Source of the DNA: Synergistales bacterium
GTDB lineage: Bacteria; Synergistota; Synergistia; Synergistales; Aminobacteriaceae
NCBI GenBank assembly: GCA_025997955.1
Contig: BNVH01000016.1
Span: forward strand, 1-48,646
Direction: 5' to 3'
DNA: 48,646 nt
Of this stretch, positions 16,910 to 25,352 are shown in pieces; positions within the stretch are counted from its first letter, which is position 1; each line of letters begins with the position of its first letter. The notes under the pieces are model-generated. The model did not search any database and had not been told where the DNA came from. It was given only the letters and a program-made list of their open reading frames with translations. A program made the translations under genes and the position numbers.

Positions 16910-17977
16910 CAGGAAGCGCAGATGTTGAGATTTACGGTTATTATAACTGTTTATAACACTAAAACAGAATATCTATGTGAATGTGTGAAAAGCGTGCTTC
17001 GCCAAACATACGATAATATCGAAATTATCATCGTTGATGATGGCAGCGACAACGCTGACACGTTGCTCTATTTTGACGAGCTTAAAAGCGCCGCGAAGAG
17101 CGGCGATAAGTCTCTGACTGTTATTCACAAACCTAACGGCGGGCAGGGCAGCGCGCGAAATGTCGGCATTCGTTCCGCGCATGGAGATTATCTGATATTT
17201 CTGGACAACGACGACTATTATTTGTCTGATAATTTCTTAGCTGAAATGGATACGCTTTTGGAGGAATCACACGCCGATATTTGCTCTTTTCAGTATGTCG
17301 AATTCTTTGACGACGGCAAAAGACCTTCATTCCAAGTGGGCGTTTTGACGCGTGATAAAGTTTACAAAAAAAGCACTGACGCGGCGTTGAAGGCGCTGCT
17401 ATCCGCGCCACGCCGTGTTTTTTCAGCCGCTACCCACACAAAAGCGATAAGAACAGGATTATTTAGGGAACATAATATTGTCTCTCCGGAGGGGTTGAGT
17501 AATGAAGACGTGTATTTGAGCGCGAAGTTAGTGCGTCACGCCGTGACTTACGACCGATATGATTTTGCCGTATACGCTTATCGCCGCGCGAATGCCGCAA
17601 GTTTGTCGACAAAACGCGACAGCTCTTTCAGCGTCGGTCACAATGTGCTGACACATATTCGGACTTTGCTTGAGGACAAAGAACTGGCAAATGACAAAAA
17701 TGTGCTTGACTTTCTATCGTCACCCTATGTTTATTGGCTAGGGAAAATGGTCAGCGCACGGATTAACGCTGATAACACCAATCGCGCGTTGATTGAAACG
17801 GACATCAAGACCGGGAAAAGATACGCTTATTTGTTAAGGCATTCATCACGTCCATATGTCCGTTGCCTCGGAATAATTATACGTATTTTTGGTCTTGAAG
17901 TCGCTATGTGCTTGCTGAGAGTGTATCTCACGCTCAACAATAAGCACATGTTGAGCGTAAAACGAAAGATTGGATAA
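16889..17977 (+). CDS. Family 2 glycosyltransferase
   Basis: 362 residues with a GT-A fold N-terminal half: TVIITVYNTKTEYL, IIIVDDGSDNADT (nucleotide-sugar site), GGQGSARNVGIRSAHGDYL and the metal-binding FLDNDDYY. It transfers a sugar from an activated donor, probably onto a surface glycan; donor and acceptor are unknown. The first seven codons are shared with the glycosyltransferase at 22222 through a duplicated upstream cassette. The methyltransferase gene begins just after the stop. The gene looks richer in A and T than the trp or mre genes, which suggests separate ancestry. Confidence 0.88.
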   Translation: MAQTNINQEAQMLRFTVIITVYNTKTEYLCECVKSVLRQTYDNIEIIIVDDGSDNADTLLYFDELKSAAKSGDKSLTVIHKPNGGQGSARNVGIRSAHGDYLIFLDNDDYYLSDNFLAEMDTLLEESHADICSFQYVEFFDDGKRPSFQVGVLTRDKVYKKSTDAALKALLSAPRRVFSAATHTKAIRTGLFREHNIVSPEGLSNEDVYLSAKLVRHAVTYDRYDFAVYAYRRANAASLSTKRDSSFSVGHNVLTHIRTLLEDKELANDKNVLDFLSSPYVYWLGKMVSARINADNTNRALIETDIKTGKRYAYLLRHSSRPYVRCLGIIIRIFGLEVAMCLLRVYLTLNNKHMLSVKRKIG

Positions 17978-17981
17978 AAAT

Positions 17982-18650
17982 ATGTCAAAATTCACATACG
18001 ACGAAAGAAAAGGCGGCGTTATCTGCGAAAAATATAAAATCGCGCCGTGGCCAAACTTTAATCACCGTAGAATTGCTCTACTTGATTTGGTTAAGCAAAA
18101 TCGAGAAAAATTCGGAGAAAATCCGGAGTATCTTGAAATCGGGTGCGGTAATGGTGTTCTTGCCTATGAGCTGTCTTTGCTTGGTTTCAAGCCAACCGTG
18201 ACCGACTGGAACGAAAAGGCATTGGACATTGTTAGCGAGCTTTTCGACCATAAAATTAAGCGCTCTCTTGATGATTCCGATAGGGGTAAGTACGATGTCG
18301 TAGGCGCTTATGAAGTGCTTGAACACAACGAAAATGATTTTGCCACGCTATCCGAATGGGCAAGCTATATCAAGCAGGGAGGACACATGCTCCTATCTGT
18401 TCCGGCGCATATGAAGCAGTGGTCAGACCTTGACGAGCGCGCCGGACATTACCGCCGTTATGAAAAAGCATCTTTGCGAGAACTTTTTGAAAAGAGCGGC
18501 TTTGAGAATATACAAATCATAACTGCAGGCTTCCCATTCATGGTTTTTTTTTACCGTTTGAAAGAAGGCTTCTACTCGCTCGCCGCAAGCAAGAAAGCAA
18601 GAAAGCAAGAAAGCAAGAAAGCAAGAAAGCAAGAAAGAAAAAACTCTTGA
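17982..18650 (+). CDS. SAM-dependent methyltransferase, C-terminal tail out of frame
   Basis: 222 residues in the present frame. EYLEIGCGNGVLAYELSLLGF is the SAM-binding motif I and VVGAYEVLEHNENDFATLSEW is typical of class I methyltransferases of glycan loci. After residue about 202 the frame runs through an octanucleotide repeat, giving KKARKQES-type sequence, and stops at 18648-18650. In the +1 frame the tail continues after the repeat as TLDSSIVRDVEWTYYNF...MTWVVAAKKK to a stop at 18790-18792. That is the kind of C-terminus such enzymes usually have. One more octamer (or two fewer) would join the parts into about 272 residues. The ATG at 17982 follows the upstream stop; a TTG at 17970 is the alternative. 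Confidence 0.8.
   Translation: MSKFTYDERKGGVICEKYKIAPWPNFNHRRIALLDLVKQNREKFGENPEYLEIGCGNGVLAYELSLLGFKPTVTDWNEKALDIVSELFDHKIKRSLDDSDRGKYDVVGAYEVLEHNENDFATLSEWASYIKQGGHMLLSVPAHMKQWSDLDERAGHYRRYEKASLRELFEKSGFENIQIITAGFPFMVFFYRLKEGFYSLAASKKARKQESKKARKQERKNS
18589..18636 (+). repeat. Octanucleotide tandem repeat, (GCAAGAAA)6
   Basis: Six perfect copies of an 8-bp unit inside the methyltransferase gene, flanked by partial units (GCAA before, GAAA after). Because 8 is not a multiple of 3, each gain or loss changes the reading frame. The present copy number leaves the downstream tail out of frame. Such repeats in surface-modification genes are the usual substrate for phase variation by slipped-strand mispairing. 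Confidence 0.93.
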
Positions 18651-18806
18651 CAGTTCAATTGTCAGAGACGTGGAATGGACTTATTACAATTTTCTACCGT
18701 TTAGGCTTATCACTCTTTTTGCTAAAGCACAGCGATTGTTCTACAAAACCGACCTTGCTATGACGTGGGTGGTTGCCGCTAAGAAAAAATGAGGCGCGTC
18801 CAATTC

Positions 18807-19727
18807 TCACTCCTTTTGAATAGCTATACTGACAATCCATGCCAAAACATCCCCGCAGACCATAGCGATTCTTTGTAATACGACGGATATCAATATCACT
18901 TCTTTGGAAAAAAGAGGCGATAGCATAAAGACGAGTACCGTTTCACGCACACCGATTCCTCCTGGTGAACCCGGAGTTACAAAACCAATCAACCAGGAAA
19001 TTATGCTGGAGGTTATTATAACCATGATGTTGTCCACTCCGACCGGTACACTTATTCCGATTACCAATGCAAGCATTAAGCCAAGAATTAAAAGGCAAAC
19101 CGACGCGAATAAAAATAATTCTAAAAGCAGCAACCAAAAACCGCTGTTTTTTGCAAGCGAAATTAGTTCGATGAAGTATCTGTTTTTTCGGAAAACAAAG
19201 AATAAAAACACAAGAGAGCTAAAGCATATAAATAGAACAGTTGTAACGAACATGCTAATATCTAAAACAGTGGAAATTTTAGCCACAAGCTCAAATATTT
19301 TATTCCGCATTAAAATTGCGGACAAGATAAACGCCGCGCCTGCGTTATATAAAATTTCCAGTATGGAAACAATGGCAAGATGAGTCTGCTTAAGACCCAA
19401 GGACGCGCCGAAAACCTGGCGGCTGAGATAATGCCCTACGTTCCCTGGAAGATATTTCCCAAGGGTTGCTTTTGCGTAAAAATTAAAGACGATTTTGAAA
19501 TTTATCTTTTTCCCGGAAAAATAAAACATCAGTTTTTGCCAACAACAAGCGGCAAAAAACACGCTCAAGGCTGAAAACCCTGTCGCTATTAAGATGAAAA
19601 AAGCATATTTAGATGATAGTAATGCCGAATAGTTCACGTCAAACGATAAAAAAGTTTTAAGCAAGAATGCAAATGCTAAGAGCGTGATTGTGATGCCGGC
19701 TATATTTATTAGGTTCTTCTTATCCAT
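18807..19727 (-). CDS. Lysylphosphatidylglycerol synthase TM-domain family (flippase-like) protein
   Basis: 306 residues with about eight hydrophobic helices. GKYLPGNVGHYLSRQVF and PGSPGGIGVRETV are the two signature motifs of the UPF0104/AglD-like membrane family, whose members sit in glycan and lipid-modification loci and are suspected lipid flippases. The gene follows the GT-C-like gene on the minus strand, 28 bp apart, so the two are probably co-transcribed. No convincing Shine-Dalgarno is visible because a 15-bp tandem duplication covers the start codon. It is strongly A+T-rich compared with neighbouring housekeeping genes and ends 14 bp from the convergent methyltransferase tail. Confidence 0.82.
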   Translation of the reverse strand: MDKKNLINIAGITITLLAFAFLLKTFLSFDVNYSALLSSKYAFFILIATGFSALSVFFAACCWQKLMFYFSGKKINFKIVFNFYAKATLGKYLPGNVGHYLSRQVFGASLGLKQTHLAIVSILEILYNAGAAFILSAILMRNKIFELVAKISTVLDISMFVTTVLFICFSSLVFLFFVFRKNRYFIELISLAKNSGFWLLLLELFLFASVCLLILGLMLALVIGISVPVGVDNIMVIITSSIISWLIGFVTPGSPGGIGVRETVLVFMLSPLFSKEVILISVVLQRIAMVCGDVLAWIVSIAIQKE

Positions 19728-19754
19728 TCAACGACATTCCATTCAACGACATTC
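19725..19754 (-). repeat. 15-bp tandem duplication over a start codon
   Basis: Two perfect copies of CATTCAACGACATTC (plus strand). On the minus strand each ends in GAATG, so the start codon of the flippase-like gene is repeated 15 bp upstream. The unit is a multiple of three, but the upstream ATG copy is followed by GAATGTCG and stays in frame. Confidence 0.85.
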
Positions 19755-19755
19755 T

Positions 19756-22080
19756 TTAACTGAGGCCGGCTTTAAGCGTTAGCCGTATCCCCTCAAACCT
19801 CAGCCGGTAAATGGAGTTTGCGCTTGCTTTATCGGCGTCGCTTATATCAAACCGCAGGGTAAGCAAACGCAAATCGTCATTATAACTATCCTCCAAAACC
19901 TCGCGCGGAATGACTACGGCTTTCTCGGAAGAACCCAATGTATCCCACGTCCACTCACCCAACAGCCGCTCGCCGGCGTAAACTTTCATTTTTGAGGCCG
20001 CGAGAGTCTGAGTCTCCCGGTTGGCGTCAGTGGTTATGTCACTGCTGACCGCGTCGCCTAAAATTCGCGTTCTTATCTCGCCGTCCATCGTTCTTGTGGC
20101 GGCTGTTATGGAAAGCTCCATATCCCCGGCTGGCTCATCCAAAACCCGCATATAAAATTTTACGCGACTCGAGTAGTTCCAAAGCCCGGTTTCGGGTATT
20201 TTATAGAATTGAACAAGCATTTTTTTGATAATATCGTCATTGTCCTCGGTATCCAAAAGCATAATGCCTTCGGACATGACGATATATGGCTTAGCGGTCT
20301 CGCTTGACAAGTCGAGAGGTTGCGCCGGAACCGGCGGAATATCTTCCGAGAAGGCTATTGAGCTGCCAAAGGCTAATCGTCCCGTTTGGCGTTCTGGGTG
20401 GAAAGCTAGCCAATGTTTATTTGAGAACACCACGGCCTCGGGGTTGGCGAACTTTTGCTTTATGCCAAAGCGAGCGAAAATCCCGTCCATCTGGGAAGTG
20501 CTTTTGTCCAAAAGAACCGTCTGGCCCCTGTGGGGTTCGAGCTCGGCATGAATTCTTTTTGTGACTTCTATGTAGTTGGGGACGAAGAAATACATTATTC
20601 CGGCTATGTTTATAAAAAATATAAGCAAGGGAATGCTTAGGAGATACTCTTTTTTCTTGGGCGCGGACAGAAAGAGAACGACGGGCAAGAACCAAACAAA
20701 AGGCGCGTAGCGCGTCTGCCATGAATGCGGCTGAATCGCGGTCATAAAGGCTATGGTGAACAAAAGCCAGCCTTCGAACTGGAACTCGCCGCGCTTTTGG
20801 ATTTTGACGTAAATGTAAAACGCGCCAGAATAAACGAGCGCGAGTATACACAGGAGATAGAAGAACGGTCCAAAAGTCGCGGAGGCCATGTTTCCGATCA
20901 CCGCAAACTGCCGCCATTCGAGCATCGGGGCTCCGAACGGGGTTTTTAACACAGCGGGAGATTCTCTGTTTGATGTTGGGTATGTGATAATCGACAGTAG
21001 AAGGCGCGAAAAGCGATTGCCGGCGCTTGGGTAGAGCGTGCTTAATATTCTCTCAAAACCGTCTGGCACCGCAAATTTTGCTAAGTCCTTCGAATACATT
21101 GAATGGAACATATGATGCCCCTTGAGCGCGTCCGTGACATATGGAGCGCAGGCCAAGACAGCCGACAGAAGAATCATCGCGCCGCCCAATTTCAGCCCCA
21201 ATGCGAACGCGTTTTTAAACCCCTTCCAAAGCCGGGTGTTTTTGGCTCCGTCCGACGCGCCGAAAACACGAGACATCCTGTGCAGGCAGATACAAAAAAC
21301 TATGATGCAGGAGTAAGCGACGCCTGACGTTTTTATGCAAAACACAAATACAAGGGATAACATTCCAATGACGTGAACCAACCGAGATTCCAACTTATCG
21401 GGCGGCCATTTTCCATTGAAGAAAAACCGGGCGTACAGGAGCGACATAACGCAAAGAGACGCCAGCGCGCCGTCCGAGACATAGGCGGCCAACTGCGTGA
21501 GGGTAAGAGGGTTTAGGCAAGCCATAATCCACAAGAGGCGTTTTAGGATATGTTCACCTTTAGTGCAATAAAGCGCGAAAAAAACGGACGCGAATAGTAG
21601 CAGTGCGGTGTAGGCTTTGCCTGTTTGAATGTCGCCTAACGCGTCAGTAATAGAAGCGGCGAAGTACCACGCCGCTTTCGGAAAGTACGTGGCGTGGTCG
21701 CTCCAAACATCAGCGGGGCGCCCTATATACATATAGCCGTCATAAACGGGGTTGAAGCCCTCCGCTATGCGGTTTATAGCCGGCTGGTGATAGACGACGC
21801 CGTCGTGAAAAGCGTCGAACAGCTCGTATGTCATGACATGGCTGAATACGACTAAACCCAAAAAGACGACAACGTCCCTCCATCCTATTTTATTTTTTTT
21901 CAGGGCGCGCAAACCGCCGCCTCCGAGCAGTGCGAGCGAAAGCCAATAAGCCGACGCTGGGCTTCCGATTTTCAAAATCAAAAAACACGAAAGAATAAAA
22001 GACGGAAGGAAAACGTAAAGTATAAGAAAAAAAGCGAGGCCGAGCGGCGACAGGCTTTTTTTATTCTGTGAGTCGGACAT
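19756..22080 (-). CDS. Polytopic membrane protein, GT-C glycosyltransferase-like
   Basis: 774 residues. Residues about 10-520 hold a dozen or so hydrophobic helices. The first large loop, after the second or third helix, contains HDGVVYHQPAINRIAEGFNP and a DHATYFPKAAWYF segment, acidic and aromatic loops of the type seen in lipid-linked GT-C transferases. The C-terminal 250 residues are soluble and contain beta-rich sequence (YMRVLDEPAGDMELSITAA). I do not recognise the exact family. The ATG at 22078-22080 has GGGAG ten bases upstream; an ATG at 22119 lies inside the direct repeat and is less likely. It is divergent from the glycosyltransferase at 22222 and shares the repeat's control region with it. 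Confidence 0.7.
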   Translation of the reverse strand: MSDSQNKKSLSPLGLAFFLILYVFLPSFILSCFLILKIGSPASAYWLSLALLGGGGLRALKKNKIGWRDVVVFLGLVVFSHVMTYELFDAFHDGVVYHQPAINRIAEGFNPVYDGYMYIGRPADVWSDHATYFPKAAWYFAASITDALGDIQTGKAYTALLLFASVFFALYCTKGEHILKRLLWIMACLNPLTLTQLAAYVSDGALASLCVMSLLYARFFFNGKWPPDKLESRLVHVIGMLSLVFVFCIKTSGVAYSCIIVFCICLHRMSRVFGASDGAKNTRLWKGFKNAFALGLKLGGAMILLSAVLACAPYVTDALKGHHMFHSMYSKDLAKFAVPDGFERILSTLYPSAGNRFSRLLLSIITYPTSNRESPAVLKTPFGAPMLEWRQFAVIGNMASATFGPFFYLLCILALVYSGAFYIYVKIQKRGEFQFEGWLLFTIAFMTAIQPHSWQTRYAPFVWFLPVVLFLSAPKKKEYLLSIPLLIFFINIAGIMYFFVPNYIEVTKRIHAELEPHRGQTVLLDKSTSQMDGIFARFGIKQKFANPEAVVFSNKHWLAFHPERQTGRLAFGSSIAFSEDIPPVPAQPLDLSSETAKPYIVMSEGIMLLDTEDNDDIIKKMLVQFYKIPETGLWNYSSRVKFYMRVLDEPAGDMELSITAATRTMDGEIRTRILGDAVSSDITTDANRETQTLAASKMKVYAGERLLGEWTWDTLGSSEKAVVIPREVLEDSYNDDLRLLTLRFDISDADKASANSIYRLRFEGIRLTLKAGLS

Positions 22081-22082
22081 TG

Positions 22083-22242
22083 AGGAGCATCTCCCTTTGG
22101 GTAAAATTCTACTCTTCATTTTAACATATTTATGCTAATCTTATGTCATGGGCATACGTCTATCTACGGCTTGTGTTGACAGCGTGCGCGTGAATAGTCA
22201 CAATGTTTAAGGGGTGCTAATATGGCGCAAACTAATATCAAT
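22083..22242 (+). repeat. Direct repeat copy B: promoter and start of glycosyltransferase gene
   Basis: Second copy of the 160-bp block at 16750-16909, about 94 percent identical by eye and without gaps. It also supplies the ribosome-binding GGGAG of the divergent gene ending at 22080. The two copies bracket 5.2 kb of glycan genes. Confidence 0.9.
22176..22204 (+). promoter_or_regulatory. Promoter of the second glycosyltransferase gene
   Basis: TTGACA (22176-22181), 17-bp spacer, CACAAT (22199-22204). It is identical in boxes and spacing to the promoter in copy A although the spacer has changed, which supports selection for promoter function. Confidence 0.6.
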
Positions 22243-23235
22243 ATTCGAGCGGACGACGATATAAAGCTGATAATTCAAATTCCATGCTACAACGAGGAAA
22301 AATCCCTGCCAACGACAATCGGCGCGCTGCCCCGTCATATTGATGGTGTGGACAAGATAGAATTTCTCGTCATCGACGACGGAAGCCGGGACGACACGGT
22401 AAACGTGGCGCGGCGCTTGGGGGTTGACCACATCGTCAGCTTGAAAAAAAACAGCGGCCTCGCCGTGGCGTTTGTGGACGGGCTTGACGCGTGCCTGAGC
22501 TTGGGCGCTGACATAATCGTGAACACGGACGCGGACAATCAGTATTGCGCGGACGATATAGAAAAACTCGTTCGCCCTATCTTAGACGGACAGGCCGACA
22601 TCGTAATAGGCGCGCGCGCCGTAGAGAATACGGAGCATTTTTCTTGGCTGAAAAAGAAATTGCAGCGCCTCGGCAGCCGTATCGTGAGATATGCCTCCAA
22701 CACCGATATACCGGACGCCCCCAGCGGGTTTAGGGCTTTTAGCCGCGACGCGGCCATGCGAATCAACGTCATATCCGAGTATACGTACACATTGGAAACC
22801 ATAATCCAAGCCGGACGCCGGCACATGGCTATAATCTCCGTCCCAATCAGAACCAACGCGCCGATGCGCGAGTCGCGGCTTTTCAAGAGCATGTGGCAAT
22901 ACATAAAACGCTCTATGCTGACGATTATCCGCGTCTTCACCATGTACAAGCCCATGACGCTTTTTATGATAACAGGCGTTTTATTTTTCGCGGCCGGTTT
23001 TCTGATAGGGCTGCGATATTTGCTCTATTTATTTTTTGCCGAAAGTCCCGGAGCTCACGTTCAATCTCTCTTACTCTCAGTGGCCTTTATGTTGATAGGC
23101 GTCCAGACTGTCACTATGGCAATGCTCGCGGACCTCATCTCTGCCAATAGAAAAATACTCGAAGACGTGCAATACCGAGTGAAAAAAATGTTTTATGGCC
23201 AAAGAGAAAAATACCATAAAAAATTAATCAAATGA
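22222..23235 (+). CDS. Family 2 glycosyltransferase, dolichyl-phosphate-mannose-synthase type, membrane-anchored
   Basis: 337 residues. The N-terminal GT-A domain has IQIPCYNEEKSLP, FLVIDDGSRDDT, and VNTDADNQYCADDI with the metal-binding DAD. The RAFSRDAAMRIN region is typical of polyprenyl-phosphate sugar synthases. Two hydrophobic helices at about 245-310 anchor it in the membrane. Such enzymes load a sugar onto undecaprenyl phosphate, and a GT-C protein then uses it; the divergent gene at 19756 is a candidate user. The first codons come from the repeated cassette. Confidence 0.88.
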   Translation: MAQTNINIRADDDIKLIIQIPCYNEEKSLPTTIGALPRHIDGVDKIEFLVIDDGSRDDTVNVARRLGVDHIVSLKKNSGLAVAFVDGLDACLSLGADIIVNTDADNQYCADDIEKLVRPILDGQADIVIGARAVENTEHFSWLKKKLQRLGSRIVRYASNTDIPDAPSGFRAFSRDAAMRINVISEYTYTLETIIQAGRRHMAIISVPIRTNAPMRESRLFKSMWQYIKRSMLTIIRVFTMYKPMTLFMITGVLFFAAGFLIGLRYLLYLFFAESPGAHVQSLLLSVAFMLIGVQTVTMAMLADLISANRKILEDVQYRVKKMFYGQREKYHKKLIK

Positions 23236-23250
23236 AATTTACCCTGATAA

Positions 23251-23279
23251 TTTACAATATTCTTTTCACAATGTACAAT
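23251..23279 (+). promoter_or_regulatory. Probable promoter of the csaB operon
   Basis: TTTACA (23251-23256), 17-bp spacer, TACAAT (23274-23279), in an AT-rich gap upstream of csaB. Immediately followed by a 12-bp tandem repeat. Confidence 0.6.
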
Positions 23280-23303
23280 TTAGGTTACAAATTAGGTTAC
23301 AAA
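23280..23303 (+). repeat. 12-bp tandem duplication in the csaB leader
   Basis: Two perfect copies of TTAGGTTACAAA directly after the predicted -10 box, around the expected transcription start. Confidence 0.85.
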
Positions 23304-23350
23304 GTCCGCCTCTCTCCTTTTGAGGTTGGGCCAGGGGGGTTTGTACATCT

Positions 23351-24532
23351 ATGAAACGTTATAGGGTAGCGATTGCCGGTTATTACGGGTTCGGAAATCT
23401 TGGCGACGAGCTTTTGGCAAGGGCTTCCGTCGAGGCGCTTGAGCGATACGGTGTCGAGCGGGAGCATATGGTTATTCTTTCAAACGACCCGGAGAATTCA
23501 AGACGCGCTTTCGGCACTGAAGCCGTAAATCGTTGGAGTCTCATACAAGTAAGCCGCGCTATAAAGCAGAGCGAGACGCTGCTTTTCGGCGGCGGAGGAC
23601 TTTTTCAGGACGCAACCAGCGTGCGCTCCTGCTTTTACTATTGGGGCTTGGCTAAATTGGCCGAGAGATGGAAAGTCAAAATATGGGCGCTAGGGCAGTC
23701 CGTCGGGCCGCTTTACACGCGCACCGGGCGTACTATGGCGAGCGACGCTTTGGAGAACTGTCATGTTCTTCAAGTGCGCGATAGCGCCTCTTTGGCCGTC
23801 TGTGAAGCTCTGAAGATTCATCCTAAAGCCACCAGCGAAAGCGCGGAGGGCAAAATTGAGCTTGGATCTGACATGGCGTTTTTGCTGACCGACCATTTGC
23901 TTACGGCGATGAGGAACGAAAGCGCGCGTCCGCGTTTTCTCATCAATTTGCGCCCTTGTCCTAAAAACAAGGCATTGCCTGAGCAGTTCGCGCAGGCCAT
24001 TTCATTGAGCGCCTTAAAAAATACCGACAGAATCATCGACAAAAAAACATGGAAGAGCGCTTGGAAAAAATTCAGAAGAAGATATAGAGAAAACATCAGC
24101 TCAGCGCAAGAATCGTTGCGCGGCATAGCTTTATGGGACGCCGATCTTTGCGGCGTAGCCTTGGCCGACGAGGACGAGCGTCTCATGTCAAGGCTCATTA
24201 AGAACGGAGATTTACCGAATATGCCTATAGAACGCGTAAGGACGCTGGAAGACGCCGCCCGGGTATGGAGAGGTGCGTCCGGCGCCGCTGGCATGAGGTT
24301 ACATTTTTCTATATTGTCGGCTATGGCCGAGGTCCCGCTGTTGGCCGTACCTTACGCGCCCAAGGTGGAGGCTTTCGCTAAGGCCTGCAACGTCACAACT
24401 TGGAGCTATGACGAAGAACGGGGCGTTGTTCCGCTGCCGGTCTTAAAAATTCCGACGTTCAACGAGCCGACTGATCAGGCGCAGCGAAAGATCGACGGGT
24501 TATGCCGTTTGATTCTAGGTGAAAATGCTTAA
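23351..24532 (+). CDS. csaB: Polysaccharide pyruvyl transferase CsaB
   Basis: 393 residues. The N-terminal GYYGFGNLGDELLA and GGGGLFQDATS motifs are those of CsaB, which adds pyruvate ketals to a cell-wall polysaccharide so that SLH-domain proteins can bind it. The AAGMRLHFSILSA motif near residue 315 is the conserved C-terminal histidine region. First gene of a tight unit with the L,D-transpeptidase (overlap 14 bp) and later genes. A GGGGGG stretch eleven bases before the ATG may serve as the ribosome site. Confidence 0.9.
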   Translation: MKRYRVAIAGYYGFGNLGDELLARASVEALERYGVEREHMVILSNDPENSRRAFGTEAVNRWSLIQVSRAIKQSETLLFGGGGLFQDATSVRSCFYYWGLAKLAERWKVKIWALGQSVGPLYTRTGRTMASDALENCHVLQVRDSASLAVCEALKIHPKATSESAEGKIELGSDMAFLLTDHLLTAMRNESARPRFLINLRPCPKNKALPEQFAQAISLSALKNTDRIIDKKTWKSAWKKFRRRYRENISSAQESLRGIALWDADLCGVALADEDERLMSRLIKNGDLPNMPIERVRTLEDAARVWRGASGAAGMRLHFSILSAMAEVPLLAVPYAPKVEAFAKACNVTTWSYDEERGVVPLPVLKIPTFNEPTDQAQRKIDGLCRLILGENA

Positions 24533-25352
24533 ATTTTGGGCTTGGCTCAGAAGTCTCTTCAGCTCCAAGACGATATGGGTAGACAAAGGGGGGCGATGGG
24601 TAAGGCGGAAGCGTTACAGCCCCGCCACTTGGTCGCTTATCGCTTTTATGCTTTTGCTCCTTTGCGCGGTCTGGGGGGCGTATTATTATCGCGTCACATC
24701 GGTCGCCGATTCTCTCGCGGCCAAGGCTTCCGTCGCCGATTCTCCGTTTATAGACAATAAAGAATATCCGAGCCTTGACAAGCTCGAAGATCTCAGGCTA
24801 GCCGATTTCGTCGAGGCCGTCTCCATCCCTCCCAGGCCGCCTAGCGACATAACCGTTTCGTCCGACTTGTCGCTTGACTTGACGCCTCCTCCCATCTCAG
24901 CGGACTTTTTGGTAAGGGAAATAGAAGATGTGAAAAATATAAAAAAGGATGAAATTTGGGTACGCGTGACCAAGCATCTATACAAGCTCTATCTTTATAA
25001 AGGCGACAAGGTGGAGAAAACCTACTCTATCGCCGTCGGGAAAAACCCCGGAAACAAAGAGCGAGCCGGAGATCACAGAACGCCGAATGGGGTCTTTACC
25101 GTGCAGTCAGTCGAGAACTCGGCTAAGTGGACACATGATTTTAAAGATGGGGCCGGCGAAATAACCGGAGCTTACGGGCCTTGGTTTATCCGTCTTCGTA
25201 CAGGGTGGAAGGGAATAGGCATTCACGGCACGCACGACCCAGGCTCGCGTGGCTCTATGGTCTCGGAGGGGTGCATACGCATGTTGAACGACGACCTCAA
25301 TGAGTTGAAAAAGGTGGCTTTTAGGAATATGAAGGTTGTGATCGAAGAATGA
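24519..25352 (+). CDS. Membrane-anchored L,D-transpeptidase (YkuD domain)
   Basis: 277 residues: cytoplasmic basic N-terminus, one helix at about 36-56, a proline-rich linker, then a YkuD domain. The catalytic motif reads GIGIHGTHDPGSRG...SEGCIRM, with H236 and Cys252. It makes 3-3 peptidoglycan crosslinks or attaches proteins to peptidoglycan on the outer face of the inner membrane. The start overlaps csaB by 14 bp, which ties wall crosslinking to pyruvylation of the wall polymer. Confidence 0.92.
   Translation: MKMLKFWAWLRSLFSSKTIWVDKGGRWVRRKRYSPATWSLIAFMLLLLCAVWGAYYYRVTSVADSLAAKASVADSPFIDNKEYPSLDKLEDLRLADFVEAVSIPPRPPSDITVSSDLSLDLTPPPISADFLVREIEDVKNIKKDEIWVRVTKHLYKLYLYKGDKVEKTYSIAVGKNPGNKERAGDHRTPNGVFTVQSVENSAKWTHDFKDGAGEITGAYGPWFIRLRTGWKGIGIHGTHDPGSRGSMVSEGCIRMLNDDLNELKKVAFRNMKVVIEE

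Noticed and set aside
22081..22119. Upstream ATG at 22119 for the GT-C-like gene
   Set aside because: It lies inside the duplicated cassette, and the same cassette in copy A has no such gene; GGGAG precedes the ATG at 22080.
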